Origin: SHAN690 sp040221375
GTDB lineage: Bacteria > Bacteroidota > Bacteroidia > Flavobacteriales_G > Salibacteraceae
Length of the DNA: 64,000 bases
Direction of reading: 5' to 3'
Assembly: GCA_040221375.1 (NCBI GenBank)
Contig: JAVKEP010000019.1
Span: 62,001 to 126,000, forward strand
Below, piece after piece: positions 43,026-50,918 of the stretch (within the stretch, counting starts at the first letter, position 1; each line of letters opens with the position of its first letter). Both the position numbers and the translations under genes were made by a program. The notes beneath the pieces are model-generated. The model was given only the letters and a program-made list of their open reading frames with translations. It ran no database searches and had not been told where the DNA came from.

Positions 43026-45170
43026 ATGAGATATACATGGTTGGTTTTTTGTGGACTAATTACTGCCTGCAGCGCACCCAGTGAAAATGAAGAGAGCATG
43101 GCATTGAATTACCCCTTGACAAAGAAGGATACTTCCGTAATTGACGATTATTTCGGAACTGAAGTTCCCGATCCGTATCGATGGTTAGAAAACGACACCT
43201 CGGCACAAACCGCGGCGTGGGTGAAAGCACAGAACGAAGTAACGTTTGGTTACTTGCAAACCATACCTTATCGGCAAAAGATCGAGGACCGGCTTACTGA
43301 ACTTTGGGATTATGAGAAGTATTCTGCTCCGTTCAAACGTGGAGACTACACGTATTATTACAAGAACGATGGACTCCAGAACCAATACGTCATCTACCGG
43401 CAGTCGGTAGACGGAGGAGTCGATGAAGTCTTTTTGAATCCAAACGACTTTTCTACGGATGGTACGACTTCGTTGGCGGGGATCAGCTTTTCGAAGGACG
43501 GTTCATTGGTGGCATATCAAATCTCTGAAGGCGGATCGGATTGGCGCAAGGTCATCATCATGAATGCCCAAACCAAAGAAATACTTGAAGACACGTTGAT
43601 GGACGTGAAATTCTCAGGGATAGCCTGGCAAGGCAACGACGGGTTTTACTACAGCAGTTATGATAAACCCAAGGACGGTAGCGCATTGTCCGGTATGACG
43701 CAGCACCACAAATTGTTTTATCACAAGTTGGGAACCGCGCAAGCTGATGACCGTTTGGTATTTGGAGGGGAAGAAACACCCCGGAGATACATTGGTGGTT
43801 ACGTTACGGAAGATGAGAATTACTTAGTGATCAGCGCTGCCATTTCTACCACGGGAAATGAGTTGTACATCAAAGACCTGCGTAAGAAAGAATCGCCCAT
43901 CGTGTCCATTGTCGACAATTTTGACAACGATCATGGAATTGTTCACTCCGAGGGCGATAAACTTTTCATCAAGACCAATTTGGACGCACCCAACGGAAAG
44001 GTTGTGACCACCAGTATTTCCAATCCAACCATCGAGAGCTGGACCGAATTTATTTCGGAAACAGAGAATGTACTGCAGATTGGAACAGCAGGAGGTAAGT
44101 TCTTTGCAAACTACCTGAAAGACGCAACCTCGATGGTGATTCAATTCTCAGGGAACGGTGAGAAGGAAAGAGAAATTGAGCTTCCAGGCATCGGTTCAGC
44201 GAATGGGTTTGGTGGACGACTAGATGACATGGAGCTATATTATACCTATACTTCGTACGTATACCCGCCTACGATATTCCGCTATGACATCGCCTCAGGC
44301 AAATCCGAGGTGTACAAAGAGAGTGGTGTGAAATTCGATCCTACGGCATTCGAGTCAAAGCAGGTTTTCTACGCGTCGAAAGATGGGACCAAGATTCCTA
44401 TGATCATCACCTATAAAAAGGGAATTGAGCTCGACGGCCAGAACCCGACTTTGCTGTACGGATACGGTGGCTTCGGTGTTAGTCTTTCTCCTCGGTTCAG
44501 CACGTCAAACATTGTGCTCCTGGAGAGTGGGGGAGTTTTCGCCGTCGCTAATTTGAGGGGCGGAGGTGAGTACGGAGAAGAATGGCATTCTGCAGGCACC
44601 AAGTTGAAGAAGCAGAATGTATTTGACGATTTTATTGCCGCTGCGGAGTACTTGATCACTGAAAAGTATACGAGTTCAGACAAACTAGGTATTGCAGGTG
44701 GCTCCAACGGCGGCTTGTTGGTTGGTGCAACCATGTGCCAGCGTCCTGCGTTGATGAAGGTCGCCCTGCCCGCAGTAGGTGTGATGGACATGCTGAGGTA
44801 CCACAAATTCACGGCAGGAGCTGGATGGGCCTACGATTACGGGACCTCTGAAGACGACGCCGAGATGTTCAACTACTTGTTGAATTATTCACCGGTGCAT
44901 GCGCTCAAAGAAGGGGTAGCGTATCCCGCAACAATGGTGACCACCGCCGATCATGACGACCGCGTAGTTCCAGCGCATTCGTTCAAATTTGCAGCTACGC
45001 TTCAAGAGAGGCACGCGGGAAGCGCCCCGGTGCTTATCCGCATTGAAGAGAAAGCGGGGCACGGAGCAGGCAAACCCACTTCAAAAATCATAGAAGAACA
45101 AGCAGACAAATGGGCGTTTTTCTTCTGGAATGTAGGAAGCAAGAACCTTTATGCCCCGAAAAAGGCTTAG
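43026..45170 (+). CDS. Prolyl oligopeptidase (S9A), lipoprotein
   Basis: A 714-residue serine peptidase that cuts short peptides after proline. The lipoprotein signal is LVFCGLITACSAP (Cys15), so it sits in the periplasm on a lipid anchor. The propeller domain is about residues 70-420 and the alpha/beta-hydrolase domain follows. The catalytic triad is visible: Ser in GIAGGSNGGLLVGA, Asp in TADHDDRVVPAHSF and His in EKAGHGAGKPT. NLRGGGEYGEEWH is the family motif. ATG 43026 is chosen because the longer frame begins before the promoter box and has no signal. A terminator follows. Confidence 0.94.
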   Translation: MRYTWLVFCGLITACSAPSENEESMALNYPLTKKDTSVIDDYFGTEVPDPYRWLENDTSAQTAAWVKAQNEVTFGYLQTIPYRQKIEDRLTELWDYEKYSAPFKRGDYTYYYKNDGLQNQYVIYRQSVDGGVDEVFLNPNDFSTDGTTSLAGISFSKDGSLVAYQISEGGSDWRKVIIMNAQTKEILEDTLMDVKFSGIAWQGNDGFYYSSYDKPKDGSALSGMTQHHKLFYHKLGTAQADDRLVFGGEETPRRYIGGYVTEDENYLVISAAISTTGNELYIKDLRKKESPIVSIVDNFDNDHGIVHSEGDKLFIKTNLDAPNGKVVTTSISNPTIESWTEFISETENVLQIGTAGGKFFANYLKDATSMVIQFSGNGEKEREIELPGIGSANGFGGRLDDMELYYTYTSYVYPPTIFRYDIASGKSEVYKESGVKFDPTAFESKQVFYASKDGTKIPMIITYKKGIELDGQNPTLLYGYGGFGVSLSPRFSTSNIVLLESGGVFAVANLRGGGEYGEEWHSAGTKLKKQNVFDDFIAAAEYLITEKYTSSDKLGIAGGSNGGLLVGATMCQRPALMKVALPAVGVMDMLRYHKFTAGAGWAYDYGTSEDDAEMFNYLLNYSPVHALKEGVAYPATMVTTADHDDRVVPAHSFKFAATLQERHAGSAPVLIRIEEKAGHGAGKPTSKIIEEQADKWAFFFWNVGSKNLYAPKKA

Positions 45171-45196
45171 AAGAGCAATCTGTAAAGGAAAATCGA

Positions 45197-45226
45197 GGGA
45201 GGCGAGCATTGTTGCCTCCCTTTTTT
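45197..45226 (+). terminator. Terminator of the prolyl oligopeptidase gene
   Basis: A perfect 7-bp stem (GGGAGGC/GCCTCCC), a 10-base loop and six T, 26 bases after the stop. A TTGCTTTG box for the next gene begins right at its end (45228). Confidence 0.9.
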
Positions 45227-45251
45227 ATTGCTTTGTGCTGTGCGCACCAAA

Positions 45252-46109
45252 ATGAACTACCTCGCCCAGCTTTACCCAATCGAATTTACGTGGAAGGCGA
45301 GCCTTAAAACGGCATTGGTCTTTGGCGTCTTCATCGCCGCATTTCTCTTTGTCTTCCGCCCGTTTGGATCCCATATGATGGCGGAGAGGGGAGTGCTCTT
45401 AAACGCAGCGGCCTTTGGTGGCATCACATCGATCGGTATTCTCATTTGCAGTGCTCTTGCTCGTCTTGTCCCATATTGGTTCGAAGAAGCCAAATGGACC
45501 CTCGGAAAAGAACTCCTTTGGGGCGCGTTCAACTTTCTCGTGATTACTGTTCTGAACTACTTGTTGGTCCGTTTCATGTATTTGGATCATGTCGAATTCA
45601 GCCTGTGGAGCAGCTTGTTGGTCACCTTGGTGGTTGGATTCTTTCCTTTCAGCGTGATCTTGCTTTTCAATCACTCCCGGATGCTGCGAAAAAGTTTGTT
45701 GGAAGCAGAGCAGCTGAATGTTGGGATGCATCATCGCTCATCTTCGGACGTAGAGGCCGAGCAGATTGTGATCAAAGGCGAGAACGAAGGGGAGGCCCTG
45801 GAGGTGGAAATGCATCGACTGATCTGCCTTCGGTCTGCAGGCAACTACACCGAGATTTTCATCGACCGCCAAAGCGGGATTGAAAAACATGTGTTTAGAC
45901 TTGCCCTCGCAGACGCCGAACGCCAATTGCGAACTTACGACGGATTCATGCGAACGCATCGGTCGTGCATTTTGAACCTAAAAAGGGTTGCACGTGTCGA
46001 AGGGAATGCACAAGGCTATAGAGTACAAGTAAACGCATTCGATGAAATGCTACCCGTGAGTCGGGCCCAAGCGAGCAGATTTAAGGATCGCATCAAGGCA
46101 GTGGCTTGA
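45252..46109 (+). CDS. Membrane-bound LytTR transcription regulator
   Basis: A 285-residue protein with four membrane segments (about residues 15-140; for example TALVFGVFIAAFLFVFRPFG, and LLVTLVVGFFPFSVILLF). A cytoplasmic LytTR domain follows (about 175-285): VEMHRLICLRSAGNYTEIFI, MRTHRSCILNLKRVARV, LPVSRAQASRFKDRI. There is no receiver domain, so it probably senses a membrane or external signal directly. ATG 45252 (MNYLAQLYPIEF) is chosen over an upstream start because a -7-like box TTGCTTTG lies at 45228-45235. Confidence 0.87.
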   Translation: MNYLAQLYPIEFTWKASLKTALVFGVFIAAFLFVFRPFGSHMMAERGVLLNAAAFGGITSIGILICSALARLVPYWFEEAKWTLGKELLWGAFNFLVITVLNYLLVRFMYLDHVEFSLWSSLLVTLVVGFFPFSVILLFNHSRMLRKSLLEAEQLNVGMHHRSSSDVEAEQIVIKGENEGEALEVEMHRLICLRSAGNYTEIFIDRQSGIEKHVFRLALADAERQLRTYDGFMRTHRSCILNLKRVARVEGNAQGYRVQVNAFDEMLPVSRAQASRFKDRIKAVA

Positions 46110-46211
46110 CGCTCGTCCCAAAAGCTGGAAGTTCATCCCGCAGCTTTGTTCCTCGTCCCGAATTCCACAGCAGGGCGCAGTAAGCGCATAGGTTTGCCCA
46201 AAATCTATCGT

Positions 46212-46871
46212 ATGCAACCTTATGTTCAAACCGGCCTCGAGGCCATCAGAATCGTCCACATCCTGGCTGGAGCCACGGCATTGTTTAGCGGCATCTTGGC
46301 TTTGGGACTGTTCAAACAGTCGAAACGGCACCGTTTATTTGGAAAGTTCTTCTTCAACGCCATGATCGTGGTATTTTTTACTGCCGTTGTGCTCGCCGGC
46401 GTTCAGGGGTTGAACTTCCTACTGTGCATTGCTTTCTTATCATTTTACAGTGCTTACAGAGGAGTGCGCGCTATGCTGATTCTAAAAGGAAGCCACGCCA
46501 AATGGTACGATCAACTGGCTGGTTCGAGCGTAGTACTTTGTGGGGCATACCTCGTCCTTATAGCCATTTCGGCATACTCGGAAGGGGAAGGAGATGCAGC
46601 TATCATATTCGGGGCATTCGGTATCCTTTCCATCTACTTGGCGTTGTCGAGCATGCGAGAATATGTCAACATCCCCACAGGTGCTGTGCGTTGGTTTCGG
46701 ATACACAAGTCGTCGATGGGTGGAGCGCTGATTGCTACCATGACGGCGTTTACGGTGACGGCCCTTCAGTTCTTGCCCGACCTGGTTGCTTGGCTGGGAC
46801 CGACCATCGTTTTTTCGCCCGTTCTTGCGTTGATCATCCGAAGGTCAGAACGCGATGGAATGAAGGCATGA
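46212..46871 (+). CDS. Seven-segment membrane protein (DUF2306-like)
   Basis: A 219-residue hydrophobic protein with about seven membrane segments; RIVHILAGATALFSGILAL opens it and LFGKFFFNAMIVVFF follows. The pattern, with His in the first and other segments (VHILAG, KRHRLFGK, RIHKSSMGGALI), recalls DUF2306 proteins with possible haem or quinone binding. This is a weak call. ATG 46212 is chosen because the longer frame adds a polar tail. A strong hairpin follows the stop at once. Confidence 0.65.
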   Translation: MQPYVQTGLEAIRIVHILAGATALFSGILALGLFKQSKRHRLFGKFFFNAMIVVFFTAVVLAGVQGLNFLLCIAFLSFYSAYRGVRAMLILKGSHAKWYDQLAGSSVVLCGAYLVLIAISAYSEGEGDAAIIFGAFGILSIYLALSSMREYVNIPTGAVRWFRIHKSSMGGALIATMTAFTVTALQFLPDLVAWLGPTIVFSPVLALIIRRSERDGMKA

Positions 46872-46873
46872 AA

Positions 46874-46898
46874 AAAGCCCCGGAATCTCCGGGGCTTT
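46874..46898 (+). terminator. Hairpin terminator, possibly bidirectional
   Basis: A perfect 11-bp stem (46874-46884 with 46888-46898) with a 3-base loop, directly after the membrane-protein stop. The T run is short on the plus strand and six long on the minus strand. Confidence 0.78.
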
Positions 46899-46972
46899 GT
46901 AACATAAAAGCCTACCACTTGACTGTTGAAACCCTTGGTTTAACCTAAAAACCAATATGGAAATCAAATGAT

Positions 46973-47005
46973 AAAAAAAGAAGGCCTCAATGGATGAAGC
47001 CTTCT
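46973..47005 (-). terminator. Terminator of rplS
   Basis: On the minus strand a 7-bp stem (AGAAGGC/GCCTTCT), a 13-base loop and a run of seven T, 26 bases after the rplS stop. Confidence 0.87.
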
Positions 47006-47030
47006 AGAATCGTACAATGTTTTGTCGAAA

Positions 47031-47390
47031 TTACTTTCGGTTGTAGCGCTCTTTGATACGAGCCGCCTTGCCCTTGAGTTCTCTCAAGTAGAAGATGCGC
47101 GAACGACGAACCTTTCCTCGCTTGGTAACTTCCAATTTGTCGATGAACGGACTGTTGCTGGGGAAGATACGCTCTACACCAACACCGCTTGACATCTTTC
47201 GAACGGTAAAGGTTTCCGTAGAACCCTTGCCTTTCTTTTGGATGACTACTCCTTGGAAAACCTGGACACGTTCCTTGTTTCCTTCCTTAATCTTATAGTG
47301 AACCGCAACGCTATCTCCAGCCTCGAACTTAGGAAGGTCCGACTTAGGATTGATTTCGTTGATGATATCGTTCATTACTACAGTTGCCAT
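47031..47390 (-). CDS. rplS: 50S ribosomal protein L19
   Basis: A 119-residue ribosomal protein at the 30S-50S interface. Family motifs: FEAGDSVAVHYKIKEGNKER, VFQGVVIQKKGKGSTETF, TVRKMSSGVGVERIFP and RRSRIFYLREL. It follows trmD by 41 bases, the widespread trmD-rplS order; rpsP and rimM are not adjacent here. Confidence 0.98.
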   Translation of the reverse strand: MATVVMNDIINEINPKSDLPKFEAGDSVAVHYKIKEGNKERVQVFQGVVIQKKGKGSTETFTVRKMSSGVGVERIFPSNSPFIDKLEVTKRGKVRRSRIFYLRELKGKAARIKERYNRK

Positions 47391-47431
47391 ACCAGTAAAA
47401 TTTGGGGTGCAAAGATAGATTTTCTATTTAG

Positions 47432-48127
47432 TTAATTCGATGTTTTGCGTTTTTTATTCCAAATATCGGGTCGCCTTTCTTGGGTACGTTCTTCCGCTTT
47501 GAGATGCCGCCACTCATCGATCTTTTTAAAATTCCCGCTGAGCAGGACTTCAGGGACTTTCATCCCCTTGTATTCAGCCGGTCGGGTGTAGACTGGCGGC
47601 GAGAGTAAATCGTCCTGAAAGGAGTCAGAAAGCGCGGAAGTTTCGTCGTTCAAGACACCTGGAATGAGACGGATGATGGCGTCGCTAACTACCGCCGCTG
47701 CGAGCTCTCCACCAGAGAGTACGTAGTCGCCGATGGATATTTCTTTCGTGATGTACTTTTCTCTCAAGCGTTCATCTACTCCTTTGTAATGGCCGCATAG
47801 CAAAATCAAGTTTTTCTGCAGAGACAAATGATTGGCAGTCGCCTGATCGAATACTTCTCCATCGGGAGTCATAAAGATGATGTCATCGTACGTACGCTCT
47901 TCGCTTAATTTCAAGATCAGGGTTTCGATCGGTTCGATCATCATTACCATGCCCGCACCCCCTCCAAATTGGTAGTCGTCTACTTGATTGTGCTTGCCCA
48001 ATCCGTAAGTGCGTAAGTCATGTACGTGTACCTCTGCAATGCCGTTTTCGATGGCGCGCTTCAGAATGGAATGAGAGAAAGGGCCCTCCAACAATCCAGG
48101 TAAAACGGTTATGATATCAATGCGCAT
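47432..48127 (-). CDS. trmD: tRNA (guanine-N1)-methyltransferase
   Basis: Makes m1G37 in tRNAs, which prevents +1 frameshifting. The 231-residue length is normal. The SPOUT knot and SAM site are seen in LLCGHYKGVDERL (about residues 109-121) and ISIGDYVLSGGELAA (about 130-144). The N-terminus is RIDIITVLPGLLEGPFSHSI and FGGGAGMVMMIEP is the G-rich loop. The C-terminal ERRPDIW is also typical. Confidence 0.98.
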   Translation of the reverse strand: MRIDIITVLPGLLEGPFSHSILKRAIENGIAEVHVHDLRTYGLGKHNQVDDYQFGGGAGMVMMIEPIETLILKLSEERTYDDIIFMTPDGEVFDQATANHLSLQKNLILLCGHYKGVDERLREKYITKEISIGDYVLSGGELAAAVVSDAIIRLIPGVLNDETSALSDSFQDDLLSPPVYTRPAEYKGMKVPEVLLSGNFKKIDEWRHLKAEERTQERRPDIWNKKRKTSN

Positions 48128-48152
48128 GGCTTTGGGAGATGTGGATCAACGG

Positions 48153-48950
48153 CTACTCTTTGGTCGATTGAGGTTCATCGTCATCAGGAGGTTCGGGGGC
48201 ATTGGCATAGATCTTTCGATACTGTCCCTTTAGCGTGGTATCCTCAGGAACCAACTTTCGTCCCAACGCGATGATTTCCATGGCCCTTTCCAATTGGTCT
48301 TGAGCTACGAGGTAGTCTGTGTAGCTCACAAAAGCCTTGATGAGTGAATTATGGGTGACGTCGTCTTTTTCAAACGTCCGGGTTTCATGCTGGTAGTTCA
48401 AACTGTCCAATGCTTCCTGGATGAGTCGCTCGCCTTCGGTCACGTTTCGTGCGTTTACCAATGCCACGCCAGTTATGAACGCCACGTTCTGATCGCCAGG
48501 CATCACCTTCAAGATGCGTTTGAATTCGGATCCCGCCTTGTAAAAATCTTCGTCGTTGAAATAAAAGTTGGCGCGATTCAAGGCTTCCTCTCGGATCTGA
48601 TCGATTTGCCGTTTGTTCATCGCATAGAGCTCACCCGATTTGTCCTTTTTTCTGAACTTGTACGCGTATTTCAAAGCATCTTTAATCGGGTCTTTGAATT
48701 CTTCGTCAAATGCATCTGGATTGACATGGGCCTGATACATGCAGAGGGCCATGTACATGTAGGGTTCTGGTGCGCGGCGGTACTTATCCTTTCTGGTATA
48801 ACTCTCAGCCTTGTACGCACAGCGCTCGTAGTCTTCCATTGCGTACCAGTCAAACAATTTTTGAAATTCTCCACCCTTTACCTGTCCAAAGCTGGGCAGC
48901 GCGGCCAATAGACCTGCAGTAATGAATATGAGTTGGAAGAACTTGAACAT
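48153..48950 (-). CDS. Exported TPR-like protein
   Basis: A 265-residue protein. The ATG at 48950 gives a signal peptide (MFKFFQLIFITAGLLAALPSFGQ); an ATG at 48971 is an alternative, and the open frame extends far beyond into the divergent gene. The mature part is helical with TPR-like pairs (FYFNDEDFYKAGSEFKRILKV, VALVNARNVTEGERLIQEAL). It ends in an acidic tail (EPPDDDEPQ). It precedes trmD by 25 bases on the same strand, so it may be co-transcribed with trmD-rplS. Confidence 0.68.
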   Translation of the reverse strand: MFKFFQLIFITAGLLAALPSFGQVKGGEFQKLFDWYAMEDYERCAYKAESYTRKDKYRRAPEPYMYMALCMYQAHVNPDAFDEEFKDPIKDALKYAYKFRKKDKSGELYAMNKRQIDQIREEALNRANFYFNDEDFYKAGSEFKRILKVMPGDQNVAFITGVALVNARNVTEGERLIQEALDSLNYQHETRTFEKDDVTHNSLIKAFVSYTDYLVAQDQLERAMEIIALGRKLVPEDTTLKGQYRKIYANAPEPPDDDEPQSTKE

Positions 48951-49026
48951 CTGTGAATGAATTTTACGCATTAAACGAATTATCGGTAGAAGTATAGACC
49001 TTTGGTCGTTAAAATTGTTGAATCCT

Positions 49027-49581
49027 ATGATCCAATCTGGTGCCAAAGTTACAGTAGAAGAAACGGAAGCAGGTACGGTACTTTCAATTTTACCCGATTC
49101 CAAATTGTGGCAACGCATCTCCTTAGCAATTTGGAGTGGGGTGTGGGCATTCACTGGCCTATTGGCTGCCGCAGGCATGCTCAAGGAGTTGACACGAGAT
49201 ACGATTCCGTTCTTCCTTGTCTTCCTGGCATTTTGGGCTTACTTCCTGTTCTACGCCATCCGCTCTCTGATTTGGCAACGTACCGGTGCAGAGCATATCA
49301 GGCTCTCGACAGACACATTGGACTACAAACGAGCTTGGAATGAATACGGCAAGGTGAGGTCCTATGATCTCGCCACCATGAAGAGCTTAGGAACAGTCAA
49401 CTACGGAGATAAGAAATTCATTAAGTCCTACAACGATGCCTTTTGGACCATTGGGGGAGAGACGATCGGGTTCGAATACCTCGGCAAAAAAGTAGCCATG
49501 GGTTTCAAACTCACAGATGCGCAAGCCATGGATGTAGTAAGGAGGATTGAAAAAGCCCGCAAACGCCAACTCAACCGCTGA
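49027..49581 (+). CDS. Small membrane protein of unknown function
   Basis: A 184-residue protein with two membrane segments (about residues 32-52, SLAIWSGVWAFTGLLAAAGM; and 62-80, IPFFLVFLAFWAYFLFYAI) and a C-terminal cytoplasmic beta-rich part (LDYKRAWNEYGKVRSYDLA). Architecture resembles PH-like YdbS/bPH2 membrane proteins, but no sequence motif proves it. ATG 49027 is chosen over TTG 49015. Convergent with the TolC gene. Confidence 0.6.
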   Translation: MIQSGAKVTVEETEAGTVLSILPDSKLWQRISLAIWSGVWAFTGLLAAAGMLKELTRDTIPFFLVFLAFWAYFLFYAIRSLIWQRTGAEHIRLSTDTLDYKRAWNEYGKVRSYDLATMKSLGTVNYGDKKFIKSYNDAFWTIGGETIGFEYLGKKVAMGFKLTDAQAMDVVRRIEKARKRQLNR

Positions 49582-49587
49582 TCACGC

Positions 49588-50918
49588 CTATTCTCCAGAC
49601 AAGATTTGTCCGGTTAGTCGCATCACTTCTAATTCGTTCAGCTTCGTAGAAAAGCTAGCATTGCTGATCCGTACATTGGCCGATGTTAAGGCCAGTTGTG
49701 CTTCACGAAACTGGGTGGAAGTTATCTGTCCACTGTTGAGCAAGTCCTGTGCGCGATCTAAATTGGCTTGGCTGAAGGTCAAGTTCGTTTCCTCAAACTT
49801 CAACACGCGCACACTTTGAAGGTAGGCTTCGTAGGCGTTTTCGAGATCTGTTGCCAATTGCAACTTTTGATCGGCGATTTGTAGTTCGCTGCTTTCGAGC
49901 AGTACTTGCGCGTTTTGTCTGTTTATATTGCTCCTGAACCCATTGAATATGGTGTAGGAAAGCCCGACGTTGCCGTTCCAACCATTGGCGACATTTCGCA
50001 AGAGGATGCCGGCTTCATTCTGCTGATTAGCATACGCGTATCCACCGTTGATCGAGAGTGTGGGAAACACACTGGACCACGACAACTGAAGGTCCTTCTT
50101 CGCAATTTCTGCTTGCAATTCGATGTTCTTCATTTCCGCATTGTTGGTAAAGGCGGTTTGGCGCAATTCGTCTAAACTCCATGCCTGAACTTCGATGTCA
50201 ACAGGCGCGAAATCTGCATTTGCATCTATTTCCCTGCCGACAAGGCGGCCCAGGTTTCGCACGGTTGTCGCGTACTGCAAATCGGCTTGGAGTAGTTCAG
50301 AACTGTCAGCCGTTAGATCGACCCGGGCGGCGAGCAAGTCGGTTCGAGTAATGCTACCGAGCTCGTTGGCGAGCTGAGCGCGTGCAAAACGTTCGTTGGA
50401 AATGCCGGTGTTGGCCCGAGCAATCAACACTTGGTCTTTGGCTCGCAAGGCGCTGAAATACATCTGAGCTACTTGGAAAATGGTGGCTTCAATGCTGGCC
50501 CTGGATTGAAGATCAACCGCCTCCTTGTTCAATTTCAACTTTTGGAAGGTTCGTTGTCCACTTAGGCCGTTAAACAGGACGTAGTTCACAGATGCATTCC
50601 CTTGCAGGGTACTACTTTGAGCTCCATTGATCGCTGCCGGTGGAATGTTTCCGGCAAATTCGAGGTCCGTATTATTGACCGATCCACCGTAGCTTCCACC
50701 TAGGTTGACGCTTGGCAGAAGTCCCGCATTGCCTATGTTCACGTTGTTTTCGGCTATTTCAACCTGATTTTCGATCATTTGGATGCGATGGTTGTTTTGA
50801 AGGCCTGATTGATGACGCTCCCCAATGTGATTGGCTCCTGAGCTTTGCCGAAAAGCACGAAGGCCATAGCGCAGAGTAGAAGCCTGAGTTGTTTATTAGG
50901 CATGATCAATTTATTCAT
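49588..50918 (-). CDS. TolC-family outer membrane efflux protein, frameshifted near the N-terminus
   Basis: Outer membrane channel of the tripartite pump encoded upstream. The main frame (49588-50778, 396 residues) has the TolC repeat pattern (NVNIGNAGLLPSVNLGGSYG, ARVDLTADSSELLQADLQYA, YTIFNGFRSNINRQNA, NSGQITSTQFREAQLAL) but lacks a signal peptide. The missing N-terminus lies in another frame: ATG 50918 (overlapping the RND stop) reads a signal peptide (LRLLLCAMAFVLFGKAQ) and EPITLGSVINQAFK, then hits a stop. One more A in the A4 tract (plus-strand T4 at 50795-50798) would join the frames as AFKNNHRIQMIEN, as the family has. Either a sequencing error or a real inactivating or phase-variable deletion. 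Confidence 0.85.

Noticed and set aside
46110..46211. Upstream extension of the seven-segment membrane protein and a short AGCTG/CAGCT hairpin
   Set aside because: The extension is polar and unconserved in style; the hairpin is weak and has no T run.
48951..49184. Long N-terminal extension of the TPR protein before trmD
   Set aside because: It runs over the divergent membrane-protein gene and hides the signal peptide.
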